From assembly GCA_963667435.1 (NCBI GenBank), contig OY763414.1:3534001-3598000 (forward strand): a DNA stretch of 64,000 bases. Direction: 5' to 3'. A model generated the notes under the pieces. That model searched no databases, had not been told where the DNA came from, and saw only the letters and a list, made by a program, of their open reading frames with translations. Source of the DNA: Marispirochaeta sp963667435. Its GTDB lineage: Bacteria; Spirochaetota; Spirochaetia; JC444; Marispirochaetaceae. A program made the position numbers and the translations under genes. Of the stretch, positions 34,226-42,175 are shown in pieces; positions within the stretch are counted from its first letter, which is position 1, and each line of letters starts with the position of its first letter.

Positions 34226-34696
34226 ATGAGCAGAAGAAAAGTAAGTCCCGTACGCCCTGTACTTCCCGACCCCCGGTTCGGAAGCAAGGTCCTGGCAAAA
34301 TTTGTAGCCCGCATGATGGTTGATGGTAAAAAATCCGTCGCCAGGGGTATTGTTTATGATGCCCTCGATGTGGTTCAGAAAAAAACCAATGAAGAACCTC
34401 TTGAGGTTTTTCTGAAGGCTATCGAAAATGTAAAACCTGCTGTTGAGGTAAAATCCCGCCGTGTTGGTGGCTCTACCTATCAGGTTCCCGTTGAGGTTCG
34501 TGAGACCCGTCGTGAAGCTCTGGCAATGCGCTGGATTATTCAGGCATCCAGAGACCGGAGCGGAAAGTCCATGAGTGAGTGTCTCAGTGCGGAACTTATG
34601 GATGCCTACAACAATGCCGGTGTTGCATTCAAGAAGAAAGAGGACACCCACCGTATGGCTGAAGCTAACAAGGCTTTCAGTCACTATCGCTGGTAA
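34226..34696 (+). CDS. rpsG: Ribosomal protein uS7
   Basis: A 156-residue primary 16S rRNA binding protein of the small-subunit head. The N-terminal MSRRKVSPVRPVLPDPRFGS and VGGSTYQVPVEVRETRREAL are typical. It follows rpsL by 11 bases with AAGGAGG upstream. A strong hairpin follows the stop and fusA does not follow. Confidence 0.96.
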   Translation: MSRRKVSPVRPVLPDPRFGSKVLAKFVARMMVDGKKSVARGIVYDALDVVQKKTNEEPLEVFLKAIENVKPAVEVKSRRVGGSTYQVPVEVRETRREALAMRWIIQASRDRSGKSMSECLSAELMDAYNNAGVAFKKKEDTHRMAEANKAFSHYRW

Positions 34697-34703
34697 GCTG
34701 CTC

Positions 34704-34732
34704 TTGACGAAAATCCGTGGAGGGTATATTCT
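34704..34732 (+). promoter_or_regulatory. Candidate promoter of a small RNA
   Basis: TTGACG (34704-34709), a 17-base spacer and TATTCT (34727-34732), predicted to start transcription near 34740. It overlaps the rpsG terminator stem, so termination and initiation would share the same bases. Confidence 0.4.
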
Positions 34733-34753
34733 ACCCTCCACGTTAAGTTTTAG
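34716..34753 (+). terminator. Terminator-like hairpin after rpsG
   Basis: A perfect 11-bp stem CGTGGAGGGTA (34716-34726) / TACCCTCCACG (34732-34742) followed by TTAAGTTTTAG, a broken T-run. It ends the rpsL-rpsG unit about 20 bases after the rpsG stop. Confidence 0.65.
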
Positions 34754-34960
34754 TTTGGTTTAATGCGTGAGATCGCGTTGCGCACCGGGCAGTCGCCGGG
34801 GTGTGTAACCAATGACACTGCAGCCAAACCGGTCGTTCTCACGGAGAGTGATCAGGTGGTGCGGGTTAGATCTTGGAACAGCTGTGAAGGCACGGCCCCC
34901 TCGATTAATTCCTGTCTCTATCTTTCGGCACCACAGCCGATGCAAGATCTTCCCCTTTTT
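34740..34960 (+). ncRNA. Candidate structured RNA between rpsG and tuf
   Basis: The 349-base gap between rpsG and tuf has no credible protein gene, but its middle is highly structured. A 12-bp stem with one bulge spans 34829-34856 (CCGGTCGTTCTC / GAGAGTGATC-A-GG, loop ACG). A second hairpin pairs AGATCTTG (34868-34875) with CAAGATCT (34943-34950) and GCTGTG (34881-34886) with CACAGC (34932-34937), and is followed by CCCCTTTTT, as in a terminator. A promoter-like element precedes it. The length of about 200-220 bases and the possible 5'/3' pairing (GAGATC..TTGC with GCAA-GATCTT) recall 6S RNA, but identity is not shown. A long tuf leader is the alternative. Confidence 0.45.
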
Positions 34961-34968
34961 ATGCGACC

Positions 34969-35000
34969 TTGAAACTTTTTATGGCTTATGATTATATAAT
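34969..35000 (+). promoter_or_regulatory. Promoter of tuf
   Basis: TTGAAA (34969-34974), then TATAAT (34995-35000; spacing 20) or the overlapping TATATA (34993-34998; spacing 18), with a TG extended -10 context. It lies just after the RNA candidate's T-run and 46 bases before ATG 35046. Confidence 0.6.
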
Positions 35001-35045
35001 GCTTTTAAAATTTTTGCGCCCGAATAAGCGCAAGGAGGAATAGGA

Positions 35046-36236
35046 ATGGCCAAAGAAAAATTTGAGAGGACGAAGCCGCACGTAAACGTTGGTACTATTG
35101 GCCACGTAGACCACGGCAAGACAACTCTCACTGCTGCTATCACTATGTACAGCGCTGCTAAGTACGGTGGTAAGCTTCTGAAGTATGATGAGATCGATAA
35201 CGCTCCGGAAGAAAAAGCCAGAGGAATCACGATCAACACCCGTCACGTTGAGTATGAAACAGATAATCGACACTATGCTCACGTTGATTGCCCCGGTCAC
35301 GCCGACTATATCAAGAATATGATTACCGGTGCGGCTCAGATGGATGGTGCTGTTATCGTAGTTGCTGCTACTGACGGTGCCATGTCTCAGACAAAAGAGC
35401 ACATCCTGCTTGCACGTCAGGTTGGAGTACCTTCACTTATTGTTTTTATTAACAAGTGTGACCAGGTTGATGATCCCGACCTTATCGAGCTTGTAGAAGA
35501 AGAAATGAAAGATCTTCTTAACGAGTATGGTTTTCCCGGAGATGATACTCCCATTATCAAGGGTTCCGCTTTCGAAGCAATGGACAATCCCGATGATGCA
35601 GAGAAGACTAAATGTATCGATGAGCTTCTTGCTGCAATGGACAGCTTTTTTCCTGAACCCGAACGTGCTATTGACGGTGCATTCCTTATGCCCATTGAAG
35701 ACGTATTCTCAATTCAGGGACGTGGAACCGTTGTTACCGGACGTATTGAGCGCGGTGTTGTTAAGGTTTCCGATGAATGTGAAATCGTCGGTATCAAAGA
35801 TACACAGAAAACCGTTTGTACCGGTGTTGAGATGTTTAATAAGCTTCTTGATCAGGGTCAGGCTGGTGACAATATTGGTGCTCTTCTTCGTGGAACTGAC
35901 AAAAAGGACGTTGAGCGTGGTCAGGTACTGGCAAAACCCGGTACTATTACTCCTCATAAGAAGTTCAAGGGTCAGGTTTACGTACTGAACAAGGAAGAGG
36001 GTGGTCGTCACTCACCCTTCTTCTCCGGTTACCGTCCCCAGTTCTATTTCAGAACTACCGACATTACCGGAAGCATTTCCCTTCCTGCTGACAAGCAGAT
36101 GGTTATGCCCGGTGACAACACCGAGATCGATGTAGAGCTTATCCACGCTATTGCGATGGAAAAAGGTCTTAAGTTCGCTATCCGTGAGGGTGGACGTACT
36201 GTAGCATCCGGTCAGGTAATCGAAATTACCGAGTAA
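35046..36236 (+). CDS. tuf: Elongation factor Tu
   Basis: A 396-residue GTPase that brings aminoacyl-tRNA to the ribosome. G-motifs are GHVDHGKT near residue 19, DCPGHADY near 80 and NKCD near 135; domains 2 and 3 follow without gaps. AAGGAGGAA precedes ATG 35046. It lies directly ahead of the S10 cluster, separated from rpsJ only by a terminator-like hairpin. Confidence 0.97.
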   Translation: MAKEKFERTKPHVNVGTIGHVDHGKTTLTAAITMYSAAKYGGKLLKYDEIDNAPEEKARGITINTRHVEYETDNRHYAHVDCPGHADYIKNMITGAAQMDGAVIVVAATDGAMSQTKEHILLARQVGVPSLIVFINKCDQVDDPDLIELVEEEMKDLLNEYGFPGDDTPIIKGSAFEAMDNPDDAEKTKCIDELLAAMDSFFPEPERAIDGAFLMPIEDVFSIQGRGTVVTGRIERGVVKVSDECEIVGIKDTQKTVCTGVEMFNKLLDQGQAGDNIGALLRGTDKKDVERGQVLAKPGTITPHKKFKGQVYVLNKEEGGRHSPFFSGYRPQFYFRTTDITGSISLPADKQMVMPGDNTEIDVELIHAIAMEKGLKFAIREGGRTVASGQVIEITE

Positions 36237-36249
36237 TTTGTTTCTATCG

Positions 36250-36283
36250 GGTCCCGCCCGTTTTAGTGGCGGGGCCTTTTTTT
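36250..36283 (+). terminator. Terminator-like hairpin between tuf and rpsJ (possible attenuator)
   Basis: Stem GGTCCCGCC (36250-36258) with GGCGGGGCC (36268-36276), loop of nine bases, then seven T. It ends only a few bases before the rpsJ Shine-Dalgarno AGGAGGA. There is no clear promoter between it and rpsJ, so part of the tuf transcription must read through. Confidence 0.8.
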
Positions 36284-36293
36284 AGGAGGAAGG

Positions 36294-36602
36294 ATGGCGA
36301 AGAATAGGATTCGCGTACGGTTGCGCGGCTTTGATGTCGAACTGGTCGATCAGAGCGCAAAATCAATCGTACAAACCGTCGGTAAGGCAGGGGCCAGAGT
36401 AGCTGGACCTATTCCTCTCCCGACTAAGATCAACAAGTTTACCGTATTGCGTTCTCCCCACGTTAATAAAAAGTCCAGGGAGCAGTTTGAAATGCGCACG
36501 CACAAACGGTTGATAGATATTCTGGATCCGACGTCCAAAGTTATGGACGCACTTATGAAATTAGAGTTGCCCGCCGGAGTTGATGTAGAAATCAAGCAGT
36601 AG
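36294..36602 (+). CDS. rpsJ: Ribosomal protein uS10
   Basis: A 102-residue small-subunit protein, also NusE, a partner of NusG in antitermination. Family motifs include GPIPLPTKINKFTVLRSPHVNKKSREQFE (read in two parts) and RLIDILDPTSKVMDALMKL. Start ATG 36294 has AGGAGGAAGG directly upstream, which follows the T-run of the hairpin. First gene of the S10 cluster. Confidence 0.96.
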   Translation: MAKNRIRVRLRGFDVELVDQSAKSIVQTVGKAGARVAGPIPLPTKINKFTVLRSPHVNKKSREQFEMRTHKRLIDILDPTSKVMDALMKLELPAGVDVEIKQ

Positions 36603-36621
36603 GCTGGTGTGACAATAATAC

Positions 36622-36649
36622 GTCTGCCTGACGGAAAATGCACGCAGAC
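36622..36649 (+). other. Hairpin in the rpsJ-rplC gap
   Basis: GTCTGC (36622-36627) pairs with GCAGAC (36644-36649). The 72-base gap is the longest between tuf-proximal S10 genes, which are otherwise packed within 8-30 bases. A regulatory role is possible only. Confidence 0.35.
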
Positions 36650-36674
36650 CACTTTTATTGATCGAGGTTAAGCA

Positions 36675-37298
36675 ATGTTGGGTTTGTTGGGAAAAAAGCT
36701 TGGGATGACCCAGGTTTTCGATGATCGGGGAGTTTTAACTCCGGTTACGGTTATAGAGATTGTAGAAAATACCATCCTTGACGAAAGGACAGAAGAGCGG
36801 GACGGCTACAGCGCAGCCATTATCGGCGCTTTTGATCAGAAAGAGTCCCGTCTGAGTAAACCTGTTCTTGGACAGTTTAAAAAGAGCGGGTCCGGAGCCA
36901 AGCGGATCATACAGGAAGTTCGTGATGCGGATTTTGAAGGTGAAGCAGGGGCAGCCCTGGGAATTTCCCTTTTTGAAGATGTCCGTTTTGTTGATGTAAT
37001 TGGCGATTCCAAAGGTAAAGGTTACCAGGGTGTAATGAAGCGGCACGGTTTCAAGGGTGGTCGCAGCACGCATGGTTCAAAGTTTCACCGTGGTCTTGGT
37101 AGTACCGGTATGGCGGCGTATCCGTCAAAGGTGCTTAAAGGTAAGAAGATGCCCGGAAGGATGGGCAATGACCGTGTTACTGTACAGAACCTGCTGGTAG
37201 TTAAGGTCGATGCTGAAAAGAACGCCCTGCTTGTTAAAGGTGCAGTTCCTGGTCCGAAGAACGGCGTTGTTTTCGTTCAAAAAGCCAAGAAGAAGTAG
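36675..37298 (+). CDS. rplC: Ribosomal protein uL3
   Basis: A 207-residue protein near the peptidyl-transferase centre. The conserved loop GVMKRHGFKGGRSTHGSKFH (residues about 119-138) includes the site that PrmB methylates in other bacteria, and GKKMPGRMGNDRVT follows. ATG 36675 has CGAGG 8 bases upstream. Confidence 0.96.
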   Translation: MLGLLGKKLGMTQVFDDRGVLTPVTVIEIVENTILDERTEERDGYSAAIIGAFDQKESRLSKPVLGQFKKSGSGAKRIIQEVRDADFEGEAGAALGISLFEDVRFVDVIGDSKGKGYQGVMKRHGFKGGRSTHGSKFHRGLGSTGMAAYPSKVLKGKKMPGRMGNDRVTVQNLLVVKVDAEKNALLVKGAVPGPKNGVVFVQKAKKK

Positions 37299-37328
37299 CC
37301 AAGCAGGATATTGGAATAGAGGCGATCA

Positions 37329-37967
37329 ATGGAAAAGAAGGTTTTGTCTACGGACGGAAAAGAGATACGGAGCATTGAACTGGCAGATCAGGTGTTCGGC
37401 CGTGAAGTCAGCGAAGGTGCTATTTATTATGCGATCCGCAATGAGCTTGCGAATCTCAGAGTGGGTACAGCTTCTACTAAAACCCGGGCGGAAGTTCGCG
37501 GTGCAGGTGGAAAGCCCTGGAGCCAGAAAGGTACTGGTCGTGCGCGTTCCGGTCACCGGCGCTCACCTCTCTGGGTAGGCGGTGGTATTGTCTTCGGGCC
37601 CAAGCCCAGAGACTTTAGCTATACCATGCCCCGTAAAATGAAGCGGGTAGCGATGATGTCTATCCTGAGCATGAAAGCGGCCAACGACTCCCTTATGGTT
37701 GTTGAGGATTTTTCAGTGGAAAGCGGGAAGACGAAGGATTTTGCAGCTATCCTGAAGAATTTCAGCCAGGGAGAAAGAACTGTAGTAATTCTCAAGGATG
37801 ATGATGCGATGGTACGTCGGGCCGGGAAGAACATTCCCTGGCTTAGGATGCTTTCCTATAACCGACTCCGGGCTCATGACCTGTTTTATGCAAGAAAACT
37901 GGTTGTGCTTGAATCTGCTGCGAAGAATCTTAACGAGTTTTATGCACCCAAGGCTGCGAAGGCTTAA
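37329..37967 (+). CDS. rplD: Ribosomal protein uL4
   Basis: A 212-residue exit-tunnel protein. The tunnel loop is visible as GGKPWSQKGTGRARSGHRRS (about residues 60-80), followed by GGIVFGPKPRDF. In E. coli L4 represses the S10 operon. ATG 37329 has AGAGGCG upstream. Confidence 0.96.
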   Translation: MEKKVLSTDGKEIRSIELADQVFGREVSEGAIYYAIRNELANLRVGTASTKTRAEVRGAGGKPWSQKGTGRARSGHRRSPLWVGGGIVFGPKPRDFSYTMPRKMKRVAMMSILSMKAANDSLMVVEDFSVESGKTKDFAAILKNFSQGERTVVILKDDDAMVRRAGKNIPWLRMLSYNRLRAHDLFYARKLVVLESAAKNLNEFYAPKAAKA

Positions 37968-37978
37968 GGGGGGATGTG

Positions 37979-38281
37979 ATGGATTTACAGCAGATAATCA
38001 TTGAACCGGTATTGACTGAAAAAACAAATATCATGCGGGAAGCAGAACAGAAGAAGTATGTCTTCAAGGTTCACCCATGGGCAAATAAAAACATGGTAAT
38101 GCGTGCCATGAAAGAGCTGTTTGATGTGAAGCCCGTTAAGTGCAACATCATCAACGTTAAGTCTAAGCCCCGGGCGACCCGCACCAAGCATGGTGTTCGC
38201 AGAGGAACTACTACGCCCTGGAAAAAGGCGATTGTTACCCTTGCGGCTGGTCAGAAAATCGACGCGATTGACGGCGTTTAA
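37979..38281 (+). CDS. rplW: Ribosomal protein uL23
   Basis: A 100-residue tunnel-exit protein that docks trigger factor and SRP. IIIEPVLTEKTNIM and the loop KSKPRATRTKHGVRRG are typical. I chose ATG 37979; a GTG lies one codon upstream at 37976. The AAGGGGGG stretch before them serves either start. Confidence 0.95.
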   Translation: MDLQQIIIEPVLTEKTNIMREAEQKKYVFKVHPWANKNMVMRAMKELFDVKPVKCNIINVKSKPRATRTKHGVRRGTTTPWKKAIVTLAAGQKIDAIDGV

Positions 38282-38298
38282 GGCAGGGAGAGTCAGTA

Positions 38299-39123
38299 AT
38301 GGGAATCAAGAAATATAAGCCGAGGACGCCGGCTCTGCGGTTTAAGACCTCGCTTACTTTTGAAGAGATTACCACCAACAAGGCCGAAAAAAGCCTGACT
38401 TCCGGAAAGTTCCAGAAGGCAGGCCGTGGAGCCGGCGGGCGTATCAGTGTACGTCGCCGCGGCGGTGGTCATAAGAAGAAATACAGAACAATCGATTTTA
38501 AGCGTGAAAAGTTCGGTGTGCCCGGGAAGGTTGCAACAATTGAATACGATCCAAACCGGAGTGCCAATATTGCGCTAATTAACTATGCAGACGGTGAGAA
38601 GAGATATATTCTCGCTCCCCGTGGCCTGAAAGTCGGTATGACTGTTATGAGTGGTGAGAATGCTCCTAAAGAGGTGGGTAATGCTCTTCCTCTGGAAGCT
38701 ATCAACCTTGGTATGACAGTCCATAATATCGAAATGCAGCAGGGCAAAGGCGGACAGCTGGTACGCTCTGCAGGGCTTGGTGCTACCATAGTTGCAAAAG
38801 AGGACGACTACGTTACTCTTAAGCTTCCTTCAGGGGAAATGCGCATGATCTTCAAGAAGTGCATGGCAACTCTTGGAGTGGTTGGAAATGAGGATCACAT
38901 GAACGTATCAATCGGTAAAGCCGGACGTTCACGGTGGCTTGGTAAACGACCAAAGGTTCGTGGTGTTGTAATGAATCCGGTAGACCATCCTCATGGTGGT
39001 GGTGAAGGTCGTACTTCAGGTGGTCGGCATCCTGTTACTCCCTGGGGAAAACCCACTAAGGGATACAAGACCCGGAAGAAGAGCAAATCCTCTAGCAAGT
39101 TCATTGTTAAGAAGCGGAAATAG
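38299..39123 (+). CDS. rplB: Ribosomal protein uL2
   Basis: A 274-residue peptidyl-transferase region protein. GRISVRRRGGGHKKKYRTID near residue 50 and the conserved C-terminal VVMNPVDHPHGGGEGR with its essential histidine are present. Tight spacing within the S10 cluster. Confidence 0.97.
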   Translation: MGIKKYKPRTPALRFKTSLTFEEITTNKAEKSLTSGKFQKAGRGAGGRISVRRRGGGHKKKYRTIDFKREKFGVPGKVATIEYDPNRSANIALINYADGEKRYILAPRGLKVGMTVMSGENAPKEVGNALPLEAINLGMTVHNIEMQQGKGGQLVRSAGLGATIVAKEDDYVTLKLPSGEMRMIFKKCMATLGVVGNEDHMNVSIGKAGRSRWLGKRPKVRGVVMNPVDHPHGGGEGRTSGGRHPVTPWGKPTKGYKTRKKSKSSSKFIVKKRK

Positions 39124-39132
39124 GAGAGAGTC

Positions 39133-39414
39133 GTGGCGCGTTCTATAAAGAAAGGACCATTCATTGAGAAAAAGCTGTACAAGCGTATTCTCGAAATGAG
39201 CAAATCCGGTGAAAAGCGGATGATTAAGACCTACTCCCGGTGTTCAACAATTATCCCGGAGATGGTTGGTTTGACTCTCTCTGTATACAATGGAAAGAGT
39301 TGGGTACCGGTATACGTTACCGAGAACCTCGTTGGTCACAAGCTTGGGGAGTTCTCTCCGACAAGGATTTTTCGTGGTCATGCCGGATCTGATAAAAAGG
39401 CCGGCAAGAGGTAG
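39133..39414 (+). CDS. rpsS: Ribosomal protein uS19
   Basis: A 93-residue small-subunit head protein (ARSIKKGPFIEKKL at the N-terminus, GHKLGEFSPTRIFRGHAG near the end). The start is GTG 39133 with TAGGAGAG upstream. Confidence 0.96.
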   Translation: MARSIKKGPFIEKKLYKRILEMSKSGEKRMIKTYSRCSTIIPEMVGLTLSVYNGKSWVPVYVTENLVGHKLGEFSPTRIFRGHAGSDKKAGKR

Positions 39415-39425
39415 GTGAGGTAGAG

Positions 39426-39788
39426 ATGGAAGCAAAGAAAGGATATAAAGCCAATATCCGTCACGTGCTTATTGCACCGACAAAGCTAAGACGTGTAGCT
39501 AATGTTGTACGTAACAAGCCCTATGTGGAAGCAGTTGCAATCCTTGAGGCTCTGCCTCAGAAGGGAGCAAAACTTCTTAATAAGGCTATTCATTCAGCGG
39601 CAGCGAACGCTCTGGTACAGAATAAGCAGCTCGATGAAGAGATGCTCTATATAAAAGAGCTTCAGATCAACGAAGGACCAAGACTTCGACGTCTTTGGGC
39701 AAGGGCTCGCGGTAAAAGGGATATTCTCCTGAAGCGCATGAGTCATATTTCGGTGGTTGTAGACGAGCTTGCGGGAATGGGGGAGTAA
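39426..39788 (+). CDS. rplV: Ribosomal protein uL22
   Basis: A 120-residue protein lining the exit tunnel. The beta-hairpin core INEGPRLRRLWARARGKRD is present, and the N-terminal half carries RHVLIAPTKLRRVANVVR. Its stop is one base before the rpsC start. Confidence 0.96.
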   Translation: MEAKKGYKANIRHVLIAPTKLRRVANVVRNKPYVEAVAILEALPQKGAKLLNKAIHSAAANALVQNKQLDEEMLYIKELQINEGPRLRRLWARARGKRDILLKRMSHISVVVDELAGMGE

Positions 39789-39789
39789 A

Positions 39790-40494
39790 ATGGGTCAGAA
39801 AGTAAATCCCATTGGTTTACGTTTAGGAATCAACAAGACTTGGTCTTCAAAATGGTATGTTGACCCCAGGGAGTACGCAGACACACTGCATGAAGACCTG
39901 GCCCTGCGGAAAGCTCTTGAGAGTTCTCCTGAAGCTCAGGGTGCTGAGATCGCTGAAGTTGAGATCATTCGTCATCCCCAGAGGATCACAATTGTTATTC
40001 ATACTTCGCGACCCGGTGTTATTATCGGGGCAAAGGGTGCAAATATCGAAAAGGTAGGCGCACGGCTTCAGAAGATCGCCAACAAAAAGATCCAGCTTAA
40101 GATCAAAGAAGTAAAACGACCCGAGGTTAACGCCCAGATCGTTGCACTGAATATTGCCCGTCAGCTGAAGGCTCGTGGTTCTTTCCGGAGAGCTCTCAAA
40201 ATGGCGGTAAACAACGCGATGAAAGCCGGTGTTCAGGGTATCAAAGTCCGTGTTTCCGGTCGCCTTGGCGGTGCGGAGATGTCTCGTACAGAACAGTACA
40301 AGGATGGACGGGTGCCACTTCATACACTTCGTGCAAATATCGATTATGGTACAGCTGAAGCTGATACTACATTCGGCATAATCGGAGTAAAGGTCTGGGT
40401 TTTTACTGGTGAGGTATACCGTAAAGATCGTAAGGAAGATGCCGGACTCCTGGTTCGGAAAAAGAAGACTCCCGCTGCGGCAGAGAGGGGTTGA
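39790..40494 (+). CDS. rpsC: Ribosomal protein uS3
   Basis: A 234-residue small-subunit protein with a KH type II domain (RPGVIIGAKGANIEKVGARL near residue 77) and the helicase-linked segment RVSGRLGGAEMSRTE. I chose ATG 39790, one base after the rplV stop, rather than the 39769 start that lies inside rplV. Confidence 0.96.
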   Translation: MGQKVNPIGLRLGINKTWSSKWYVDPREYADTLHEDLALRKALESSPEAQGAEIAEVEIIRHPQRITIVIHTSRPGVIIGAKGANIEKVGARLQKIANKKIQLKIKEVKRPEVNAQIVALNIARQLKARGSFRRALKMAVNNAMKAGVQGIKVRVSGRLGGAEMSRTEQYKDGRVPLHTLRANIDYGTAEADTTFGIIGVKVWVFTGEVYRKDRKEDAGLLVRKKKTPAAAERG

Positions 40495-40497
40495 TAG

Positions 40498-40920
40498 ATG
40501 CTTAGTCCTAAGAGAACAAAATTCAGGAAACAGCACCGTCAGGTACGACGCCTTAAAAAGGTGGCAACCCGGGGCAACAAGATTTCCTTTGGTGATTTTG
40601 CACTGGTAGCGCTGGAAGGTGAGTGGATCACCAACCGTCAGATAGAAGCAGCCCGTATTGCAATGACTCGTCACGTAAAACGTGGAGGTAAAGTCTGGAT
40701 ACGGATTTTTCCTGACTTTCCATACACCAAAAAACCGGCAGAAACCCGAATGGGTAAAGGTAAGGGTAACCCTGAAGCATGGGTTGCAGTAGTTAAAGAG
40801 GGGACAGTAATGTTTGAAATGGCCGGAGTTCCTTTGGAACTTGCCCGTGAGGCAATGAAGCTGGCTGATTCAAAGCTTCCTATCAAGACAAAGTTCGCTG
40901 TACGGCGGGATCTGGAGTAG
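40498..40920 (+). CDS. rplP: Ribosomal protein uL16
   Basis: A 140-residue protein that helps position A-site tRNA. MLSPKRTKFRKQHR at the start, and KPAETRMGKGKGNPEAWVAVV near residue 80 in two halves, are diagnostic. It starts 3 bases after rpsC. Confidence 0.96.
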   Translation: MLSPKRTKFRKQHRQVRRLKKVATRGNKISFGDFALVALEGEWITNRQIEAARIAMTRHVKRGGKVWIRIFPDFPYTKKPAETRMGKGKGNPEAWVAVVKEGTVMFEMAGVPLELAREAMKLADSKLPIKTKFAVRRDLE

Positions 40921-40924
40921 CGGT

Positions 40925-41140
40925 ATGAAAAATACATTCTCTGATTTGAGTTACGATGAGCTCCTCCTGAAGAGAGAAGAGCTTAAGGCGAAACTGAGGG
41001 AACACCGCTTCAGCAAGGTTCTTGGTCATGTTGAGAATCCGCTTGACAAGCGTAACCTTCGGCGTAGTATTGGACGGCTGAATACTATTATCCATGAGTA
41101 TTCTCTGGGTATCAGGAAGCCGGAAGAAGGCAGGAAATAG
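40925..41140 (+). CDS. rpmC: Ribosomal protein uL29
   Basis: A 71-residue helical tunnel-exit protein (SYDELLLKREELKAKLREHRF, then NPLDKRNLRRSIGRLNTII). It starts 4 bases after rplP and ends 2 bases before rpsQ. Confidence 0.94.
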   Translation: MKNTFSDLSYDELLLKREELKAKLREHRFSKVLGHVENPLDKRNLRRSIGRLNTIIHEYSLGIRKPEEGRK

Positions 41141-41142
41141 GT

Positions 41143-41433
41143 ATGGATGCTGTAGAAAACAAGGCTCCCGGACAGGGAGAACAGAAGGCCAATAAAAAGG
41201 TTTATACCGGTATTGTCGTAAGCGATAAGATGGAGAAATCCATTGTAATTCAGGTATCTACCAGGCAGCTGCACCCTCTGTACAAGAAGTACGTGGCTCG
41301 TTCAAAGAAATTTATGGCCCACGATGAGAATAATGAGGCGCATATCGGCGACACTGTACGGATTATCGAGTCCCGTCCGATGAGCAAAAATAAAGCCTGG
41401 ATGCTTGAAGAAATTGTGGAGCGCGCTAAATAA
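41143..41433 (+). CDS. rpsQ: Ribosomal protein uS17
   Basis: A 96-residue 16S rRNA binding protein. YTGIVVSDKMEKSIVIQV and DTVRIIESRPMSKNKAW are conserved. The first 20 or so residues (DAVENKAPGQGEQKANKK) are a polar N-terminal extension compared with usual S17 of about 84 residues. Confidence 0.95.
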   Translation: MDAVENKAPGQGEQKANKKVYTGIVVSDKMEKSIVIQVSTRQLHPLYKKYVARSKKFMAHDENNEAHIGDTVRIIESRPMSKNKAWMLEEIVERAK

Positions 41434-41464
41434 AAGAGCGCAGGCCAAGGGGAGATAGATAATC

Positions 41465-41833
41465 ATGGTACAGATGCAGACATATCTTAATGTTGCAGAT
41501 AACTCCGGCGCTAAGCGCGTTCAGTGCATTAAAGTACTGGGTGGAAGTAAGCGTAAATACGCCGGTGTTGGTGACATTATTGTAGTCGCGGTAAAGGATG
41601 CCCTTCCAAACGCGGCGATAAAGAGCGGAGATGTGCAAAAGGCTGTTATTGTAAGAACCAAAAAAGAGTACCGTCGTCCTGACGGAACTTACATTCGGTT
41701 TGATGACAATGCCTGTGTAATTATCGATGCCAACCAGAACCCCCGGGGAAAACGTATTTTCGGACCTGTTGCACGTGAACTTCGTGACACGGGTTTTATG
41801 AAAATCGTTTCCCTTGCCCCCGAGGTTCTCTAA
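41465..41833 (+). CDS. rplN: Ribosomal protein uL14
   Basis: A 122-residue intersubunit bridge protein (MVQMQTYLNVADNSGAKRVQ start, GKRIFGPVARELRD near the end). First gene of the spc-like group. GGGGAGA stands upstream of ATG 41465. Confidence 0.96.
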   Translation: MVQMQTYLNVADNSGAKRVQCIKVLGGSKRKYAGVGDIIVVAVKDALPNAAIKSGDVQKAVIVRTKKEYRRPDGTYIRFDDNACVIIDANQNPRGKRIFGPVARELRDTGFMKIVSLAPEVL

Positions 41834-41854
41834 GGGATCGGTGAGGTGATTAAG

Positions 41855-42175
41855 ATGAAAGAGAAGATGAAGATCAAACTTAAGAAAGAAGATACGGTAC
41901 AGGTCGTATCCGGCAAAGATAAGGGCAAAAGCGGAAAAGTACTAAGAATTGACCGCGAAAAAGGCCGGATTTATGTTCAGGGCCTGAACATGGTTAAGAA
42001 GGCTGTAAAGCCGAAAAGCCAGCAGGACAAAGGCGGTATTATCGATATCGAAGCCGGTCTTGCAGTATCCAACGTAATGATTGTGTGTAAAAAATGCGGA
42101 CCTACCCGTATTGGCATTAAAGTCGATGGCGATGCAAAGGTAAGAGTCTGCAGAAAGTGCGGGGAGGCCCTTTGA
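41855..42175 (+). CDS. rplX: Ribosomal protein uL24
   Basis: A 106-residue assembly-initiating protein with a KOW motif (DTVQVVSGKDKGKSGKVLRI) and a C-terminal CxxC...CxxC zinc-knuckle-like pair (CKKCG, CRKCG). I chose ATG 41855, with GAGG 8 bases upstream, over GTG 41846. Its TGA overlaps the ATG of rplE. Confidence 0.94.
   Translation: MKEKMKIKLKKEDTVQVVSGKDKGKSGKVLRIDREKGRIYVQGLNMVKKAVKPKSQQDKGGIIDIEAGLAVSNVMIVCKKCGPTRIGIKVDGDAKVRVCRKCGEAL

Noticed and set aside
34760..34972. Two short overlapping frames (61 and 69 residues) on opposite strands upstream of tuf
   Set aside because: No ribosome site, no recognisable protein, and they coincide with the hairpins of the RNA candidate.
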